DNA from: Turritopsis dohrnii
Lineage: Eukaryota; Cnidaria; Hydrozoa; Anthoathecata; Oceaniidae
Assembly: GCA_027922465.2 (NCBI GenBank)
Contig: BQMF02000024.1
Span: forward strand, 1,054,001 to 1,118,000
Length of the DNA: 64,000 bases
Reading direction: 5' to 3'
Shown: piece by piece, positions 58,021-64,000 of the stretch
How positions within the stretch are numbered: position 1 is the first letter of the stretch
Layout: every line of letters begins with the position of its first letter
Position numbers and translations under genes: made by a program
Notes under the pieces: model-generated
What the model was told of the DNA's origin: nothing
The model's database searches: none
Seen by the model: the letters and a program-made list of their open reading frames with translations, nothing else

Positions 58021-58237
58021 CATTGATGAGTAGAAGAAAAAGGTTTGGCCCAAGGACAGAACCTTGGGGAACCCCTGCATTGATGGAATGTGATGATGAT
58101 TACCCGTCTAAAACAACCTTAAGCCTACGATTACCAAGGAAGGAACGAATGATCTCATAAAGGGGACCCTATTTCCATTATGCAGCGAGCTTTTTCAAAA
58201 GACCAGTATGCCAGACTTTATCAAATGCCTTGGATAT
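58021..58237 (-). pseudogene. LINE RT, downstream half (continues from 63417-64000)
   Basis: On the - strand the frame resumes directly after the LTR element with ISKAFDKVWHTGLLKKL and continues, after two in-frame stops, to LYEIIRSFLGNRRLKVVLDG and AGVPQGSVLGPNLF. These are RT palm motifs A and B. It is the same LINE copy as the piece at 63417-64000; GATAT is the duplicated junction. Confidence 0.85.
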
Positions 58238-58396
58238 TGGATAAAAATCATTCACCAAGCTATATTATTTAGTTGAGAATGTTTTAATCTAAAGAACAAC
58301 AAATATAACCGTAAGTACAATGAACAACAAATATAACCGTAAGTACAATAGAATAGATGACAACTAAAGTCCCTAAGTCAAATAGAGTATCCTGCA
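58238..58396 (-). repeat. 3' LTR of the Ty3/Gypsy-type element
   Basis: 159 bp, identical by eye to 63253-63411. Each LTR contains a roughly 30-bp internal tandem duplication (gaacaacaaatataaccgta twice). Confidence 0.95.
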
Positions 58397-58429
58397 TCCC
58401 CCACCAGTTCGTTAGCGACGAACTCAAAC

Positions 58430-61400
58430 TCAAACCCAACGTCCTGTCTCAGGTTCGTATTTTGCAGGGGGGCGGGTGGGCCTCCGGGGGCGACATGAAA
58501 CGGACGAAGCAGGCATTGTGTCCACTGGGGGATCAGGCCGGCCGATCAGTGGGCCCGACGGTTGTGGTGGTGGTTGTTCATCCGTGTGATGCTGTACAGG
58601 TGGCGTGTCTGGGCTGGGTGTCATGGGACGAGGAGCCTGCATGGGTGCAACGTCTGGGGCGATAGCAGGAGCACGGTCAACGGCTGGATCCGGCGTTCTT
58701 GGCGGAACTGTGGCACACGGCATCGGGGGCCGTTCAGTTGGAATGGTTACCCGTGGAGAAGGAGCAGTGTCTGTTCGGCCAAGGAAACCACGGCTGGTGA
58801 TCATGGGTGAAGCTGGTTGGAACTTCCGAAGGTAGCGTCGATTCCGCCGTGTGACCCGACCAGTGCCATCAACCTTTAGAGTGTAGCTGCCAAAACCGTG
58901 CACTTCTGTCACCGTACCCGACCGGTCCCAACGAAGCGGATGGTTCCCTGCCTGGTTCTGGATATAGCAACGATCACCCACTTCAAGACTTGGAAGCTGT
59001 CGGGAGTGTTCGTTGCGCTTCTCAGCGGAGTGGTGGAAGCGCTCACGTAGCGCGTCTTCTTTCTTTGCCCATGCCTCCCTCCAGATTGGCTGAATGTTGG
59101 CGTTCTGGAACTTCTCCAATCGACTGGCGAAAGCAAATGCATCATGCAGGGGCCGACCAAACACAATCTGCGCCGGTGATATGTCGCAATCACGATCAGG
59201 TGTGTTGCGCAGTTGCATCATAGCACGGAGAAAGCGATCTGTGTCCAGCAGGCCAGACGGTCCGGTGTTGGATCGGAGCAGTCGCTTCGCATTCTTGACG
59301 GCAACTTCTGCACGACCGTTCGATTGGGCATTGTACGCAGAGGATATTCGATGTGACACACCCCAGCGTTTGAGGAACTCTTCAGTGGCGGTTGAAACGA
59401 ACTCCGGGCCTCCATCGGATGAGATTTCGATTGGTACACCGAAGCGGGAAAAGTAGTTGCGCAGACACGTCATCAGGCCTTCCGATCCAGACTGTGGAGA
59501 ACCGGGAGTCGATCGGAATACGTCGCTCCAACCAGATAATCGATCGCCAACGACGAGGTAGTGCTGGCCGCACGAGAAGAAGTCCGCATGTACTTTCTCA
59601 AACGGAGTCGAGGGTGGATCCGATATGACTGCTGGGAGTGGGGCTTGTGAGGGAGCATTCTTAACACAGTCCTTGCAGCTCTGTCTCACACGCTCAATAT
59701 CGTCACTCATGCCAGGCCAGAAGAATATCGACCGGGCCCGCGCACCCATGGAGGAGACGCCCTGGTGTGCTGAATGGAGGGTGGCAAGCACAGACCCTCG
59801 CAAAGACGGTGGGATAACTACTCTGTCGTCGTATAAGATGACGCCATCAGTGGTGTACAAACCATGCCGGTAGCGCCAGTGACAGGCGGTTGTTTCGTTG
59901 GTGCGATAGCTGTCTGGGAACCCTTGGTGGATCGCATCCATGAGTGTGAGCATCCCAGGGTCCCTGGCGGTCTCTGAGGCCACATGGTCCCAAGTGATTG
60001 ACGACATGGATTCTGCATCGCGGCGTATAGCAGCAGCAATTACCGGCTCGGAAGAATCCTCCGGCGTTGAAGGAGCGTTGCTGGTAGAGTCAGATGGATG
60101 ACGAGAGACAGCATCTGCGGCAAAGTTTGTCTTTCCCGGTGTATGGACGATCTTAAATCCCCAAGGGAGTGTTCTTTGCTTTAAACGAAAAAGCCTTGGG
60201 TTGGGTATCTCATCCAGTGTCCGATCGCCAAACAACTTGACCAACGGCTTGTGGTCAGTCGCAACGAGGAGACGGTGACAGCCCATTGTGAAGAACTTGG
60301 TCTGTTCCAGGCTCCAAGCCACCGCAAGCGCCTCCCCCTCTACTGGTGCGTAATTCTGCTCGGCAGGTGATAGGAATCTGGAGCCTGCAAGGCATGCTCG
60401 CCATCCATCCTCACAGCATTCCGGGATCATCGTCTGGCACGAACAGTGTTTCTGCAGGAGGAAATATCCGACTCCTTTTTTCGACCAATCCGTGCGTAGG
60501 CAGGTGGGTCTTTTCGGGTCAAAAATCTCTACGCCTAGTTGTATGGCCTCGATGATAGCAAGTTTGGAAGATTGGAAAGCTGATTCCAACTCGGGACTCC
60601 ACTCGAACGGCTGGTGTGGGGACAGGAAGCGACGAAATGGCTCCATGACAGACCGCAGTTGAGCATAATTGGCGACCTGGTTGACAAGTCCAAACCAGCT
60701 CCTGATGTCGGTTGTGGATGTTGGGGTGGGGAAGCGTCTAATCGCATCAAGGTACTTAGGAAGAGGCTCAATGCGCTCATCAGAGATGCGGAAGCCAGCA
60801 AAATCAACTACTCTCTGGCAGAATTGGAATTTCTCTGGATTCAGGACTATGCCTGCCCCGCCTACGAGTGAGAGGAAGTCTATTGCCCTCTACCAATGCT
60901 TGTCAATGTGCTCGTCATGGAACTCAGTGTCATCAACACACCTTTCCTTGTCGGTGAAATCTGCGAGGACTGCGTCGAAGCGGCGGTTGTACCCGTCACC
61001 TGCCGAGAGGAAGCCCTGTGGGATCCTTGTGTATCGCCACCTGCCGAATGGGGTGATGAAGGTGGTCAAGGGTCGGTCGGTTTCTTTTAACGGCACACTG
61101 TGATACCCGTTCCAGGCGTCAGTTACCGTTTTCCACGTGTTGCGGGGGATACGCCTGGCCAGGTGGAAGGGTGACTCAGAATTGTGTGTCTCTCGCTTGC
61201 AGTGTCTGTTCAGTGGGGATAAGTCCACAGTTCTCCTGGGCGATCCATCTTCCTTCCTGGTCACAACCATCCTGTGGCACCAGTCAACAGGTTCCCCAAT
61301 AGGGACAGGTTCGATAACGCCAAGGGCCTCGTCACGCTTGAGGTCGGCATGCACTCTCTCCTGCCAATGTATCGGTATCGACGCAGCCTTGTGGCAGGCT

Positions 61401-63181
61401 TTCGGTTCAGCATTATCCTTTAGGTGAATCTCGACGGGTGGGCCCGCCATCTTTGGTAGGAATTGGTGAGGGCACTTGTTAAAGGTGGAGCTGGCGTATC
61501 GGTCCAAGAGCCAGCTTCGCATTTTGGGGATGTTCTCCGGTGTGCAAGGGAAAGGGAGCGTGTCAGGTTTGGCAGGAGGTAGTGTCCTCTTTGGGCAATT
61601 GCAGGTCGAGCCATTGTCACATGTAGCACCACAGATCGCGCCGACCATTGTTCCTGTACCGATTCGCATCTCCTCAGCTCTTGACTTGATAGGGAACATC
61701 CCAACCTTCGGGAATTCGGAGCAGAGGATCCCAAGCGACAGCATCGTCTCGTAGGAGAGGAACAAAGATTTCACATCCCGACTAACGTACACCATGGAAC
61801 GGCAGCTAACAGATGGACTCGAGGATTGTCCTTTTATTTCAGCGAAGAATGCCCCGTCGATCCTTATTGGGGATTTGTTGGCTGCATTTAGCGAAAGTGA
61901 CACAGGTGAAAGGTCGGACATTGCAAATCCCGCACGGAGGAACTCATCAAGCGACCAGAGATCGGATTGTGCTCCCGTGTCAGCAACGGCAGAGATCTTG
62001 ACAGGTGGTCGGCCCTTCATCGATATGGTCAGGGGAACTCGAGGGTGATCCGCAATTTTAGTGCGTCTCCACTCGCCTTTGTTGAATATGTGGTGGTCGA
62101 GGGAGATGGCTTGTTTGTTCCTCACAGCACCTTGGCGACTGTCATGGTTGATAGCAGAAATCTGACCAATGTGATCGGTTGTGTCAACGGAGATGGCACC
62201 CGTCTCTGCTGGACTTTTCTCCCCAGAGCGAGCCTTTCTCCAGCAGTCCTTACAGTGTGTGTGGGGCTTTTTGTTCCACCCCCGTGACATTCTGGAGAAT
62301 AGGTTGAACAGAGAGCCACATCCTGGACATGGGGCCGTACGAGCACGATCAGACGGGCTTGGGGATTTGGGCCGGGCAGGAGTGGATTGGTTCTGGTTTG
62401 GGCGGTCACGGCCAGCACGACGGTAGGCTGACATTGCTGACAAAGACGAGATAGGATTTGCGTTGCGAGCAATCTCCCTACTTTCGATGAAAGCGACAAC
62501 CTCCGAGACTGGTTTCGTCTGCATCCCATCCGCACTCAATGCCTCCCTGCGGATGTCCGTGTCAGCGATACCGTTCAACAACACATCCCGAATCATCTCG
62601 TCCGTGTAGTATACACTGCCAGTATTGAGGTGGTGGCAATTGCTGCAGATGCTGCTGAATTTTGTCGTGAATTCACAGGTCTCTGCCTTTCCTTGAACAC
62701 GAGCAGCATATGTGCGAAACGGTTCGTCTGGGTCCTGACGCATGGCAGAGAGTTCGGCACGTAGGACTCCCAGGGCAACTGGTATAACGGCAATCGACTT
62801 GAGTATTTTTAGCGACTCGGGCAGGGGTCTATCCGTGAATGTTGGTTCAGCACGTAAGACAATATTACCAAGCTGTTCACTAGTGCATTCCAGTAGTTGG
62901 CGTGATGCGTTAGTGTCACTGACCCCGGACCCAATGCGGAAGGCGTCCCAACGTCGTGTGAAGGCGTTCCAGTCCTCGTTTGTTGCATTGAGCTGGATCT
63001 TTGGACGTTCCAACTTCGGTCCTCTCTGTGCTGAGGCAGTAGCAGCTGAAGGAGCAGAAGTGTGCAGGGTTGTGTGGGCATTGAGCAGGGCGGCGGCACC
63101 CACAGTCTCAACGTCTTGGGTAGCAAACCCGCACCCAGGTATGGGACAAGCAAGGATTGTCATTCTCGCAGTTTGAGTCAA
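58430..63181 (-). pseudogene. Gag-pol polyprotein of the Ty3/Gypsy-type element, one in-frame stop
   Basis: One frame of 1584 codons broken only by TAG at 60890-60892. Segment 1 (63181-60893): gag-like N-terminus with a CPIPGCGF..H..LH zinc-finger-like motif, a central Cys-rich CPGCGSLFN..HCKDCW motif, aspartic protease (ISAVADTGAQSDLW), and RT with HRMVVTRKEDGSPRRTVDLS, RIPQGFLSAG and RCVDDTEF at the catalytic box. Segment 2 (to 58430): rest of RT, RNase H (CLRTDWSKKG; EGEALAVAWS; VATDHKPLV), H2C2 zinc finger, and integrase with HADFFSCG, SSDGGPEF and NGRAEVAVK supplying D, D and E, then a Pro-rich C-terminus. The stop lies about 10 residues after the catalytic Asp pair, an unlikely place for programmed readthrough. 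It probably arose by point mutation and disables the copy. Confidence 0.9.
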
Positions 63182-63252
63182 ACAGCACAGTAGGTTCCAA
63201 GTGTCTTCAGAGTGAGATCAACGAAAAAGAGGTTTAAGCAAAGATTAAAACA

Positions 63253-63411
63253 TGGATAAAAATCATTCACCAAGCTATATTATTTAGTTGAGAATGTTTT
63301 AATCTAAAGAACAACAAATATAACCGTAAGTACAATGAACAACAAATATAACCGTAAGTACAATAGAATAGATGACAACTAAAGTCCCTAAGTCAAATAG
63401 AGTATCCTGCA
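63253..63411 (-). repeat. 5' LTR of the Ty3/Gypsy-type element
   Basis: Identical to 58238-58396. On the - strand it begins TGCAGGATACTC and ends TTTTTATCCA. No obvious TATA box beyond a tatatt word. Confidence 0.95.
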
Positions 63412-63416
63412 GATAT

Positions 63417-64000
63417 GTCAAGAACAACACCTTTTGCCTCACCAAATTTATCTAATGCAGTATAAATTCTATCAGTTATCACTGTAAGGAGGTCAGCAGT
63501 TGAGCGTTGGGAGCGAAAGCCATATTGAGAATCTGAGAAGAGGTTATTAGATTCAAGGTGCTTAACCAGAGCATTATTGATAAAGGCCTCAAAAATTTTA
63601 ATCATAACTGGTAGGAGACTAATTGGTCTGTAATTTTGTGGATTAGATTGATCACCACAATTCTTAAAGACTGGAATTACAGAGGCAAACTTTCAAGATA
63701 AAGAAAAGCAAGATTCAGCTATGCACGTACAGGTGATAATTCAGGTGCACACTTTTGAAACAGGATGACAGGAGTTCCATCAAGGCCAGTAGCCTTACAA
63801 GGATCAAGATTTGAAATGATGGAAGATGTTTTAGCTGGTGTGATACAGCAGCTATCCAGTGCTTTATTAGTCCTCAAGGGAAATTCAGGAACAGCATCAG
63901 TCTTGTCAATGAAAAAGTTGCCAGGCGTGCCATTGATCGCACGTGCAAAAGGGTTATTTTCTAGTTGGACTCTCAGTCTTGTCATTGTGAGGCGCGCGAT
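63417..64000 (-). pseudogene. LINE RT, upstream half, interrupted by the LTR element
   Basis: Frames 63985-63719 (LDPCKATGLDGTPVILFQKC) and 63605-63417 (IKIFEAFINNALVKHLESNN, FSDSQYGFRSQRSTADLL, KGVVLDIS) are the fingers and start of motif A of a jockey/CR1-like RT. A frameshift lies near 63650-63710. Motif A continues at 58237. The 5' part lies beyond the window end. Confidence 0.85.

Larger units (their letters stand above)
58238..63411 (-). mobile_element. Ty3/Gypsy-type LTR retrotransposon, nearly intact
   Basis: It is 5174 bp with identical 159-bp LTRs (TG..CA on the - strand), a GATAT target duplication (58233-58237 and 63412-63416), a purine tract GGTGGGGGA just before the 3' LTR (58397-58405) and one long coding frame. 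Domain order gag, protease, RT, RNase H, integrase is the Ty3/Gypsy order. No standard TGG-type primer-binding site follows the 5' LTR. LTR identity indicates recent insertion. The coding part is much GC-richer than the surroundings. Confidence 0.93.

Noticed and set aside
58357..63176. Many + strand open frames
   Set aside because: They are antisense to the GC-rich gag-pol frame of the LTR element.

Overview
The window reads as nuclear DNA of an invertebrate animal. It is AT-rich, has spliced genes with GT-AG introns, and is packed with transposable elements. Two conserved animal genes are complete: an RFWD3-type ubiquitin ligase (+ strand, 13 exons, 13361-22595) and a BMP type I receptor kinase (- strand, 8 exons, 26905-33928). 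A third gene is an intron-less class A GPCR reading frame (+, 47716-49575). The repeat types (hAT-like elements with apparent 5-bp target duplications, pogo/Tigger-like elements, CR1/L2-like LINEs with microsatellite tails, tRNA-derived SINEs, foldback elements) fit a cnidarian or a similar marine invertebrate. That placement is inference; species cannot be read from the sequence.

Layout. 1-13.3 kb is gene-free and built of nested inverted-repeat elements and two LINE remnants (8.6-9.8 and 11.1-12.5 kb). 13.4-22.6 kb is RFWD3; its 4.8-kb first intron is a graveyard of antisense LINE pieces and a minisatellite, and intron 5 carries a SINE. 22.9-26.9 kb is intergenic, with a hAT-type element and a reverse-complement copy of a repeat also present at 7.3 kb. 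26.9-33.9 kb is the BMP receptor; a hAT-type element lies 16 bp inside intron 3 and itself carries a pogo/Tigger-like insertion. 34-47.5 kb is gene-poor, with overlapping palindromes (43-45.3 kb), a foldback element holding a hAT-type element (40.3-41.9 kb), several TA-flanked elements and an 82-bp perfect hairpin element. After the GPCR come a two-word minisatellite (50.3-50.6 kb), a second hairpin element, a second SINE, a LINE-split pseudogene of a MADF/BESS-like protein, and a foldback element with long arms (54.8-55.6 kb).

58.2-63.4 kb is an almost intact Ty3/Gypsy-type LTR retrotransposon on the - strand. It has two identical 159-bp LTRs, a 5-bp GATAT target duplication and a gag-protease-RT-RNase H-integrase reading frame broken by one in-frame TAG. 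It sits inside the reverse transcriptase of an older LINE. Its coding part is clearly GC-richer than the flanks.

The genes do not form a functional cluster: RFWD3 acts in DNA repair, the receptor in BMP signalling, and the GPCR ligand is unknown. The most unusual observations are two short hairpin elements with 10-bp target duplications, the divergent GS box and lengthened L45 loop of the BMP receptor, and the overlapping palindromes at 43-45.3 kb.
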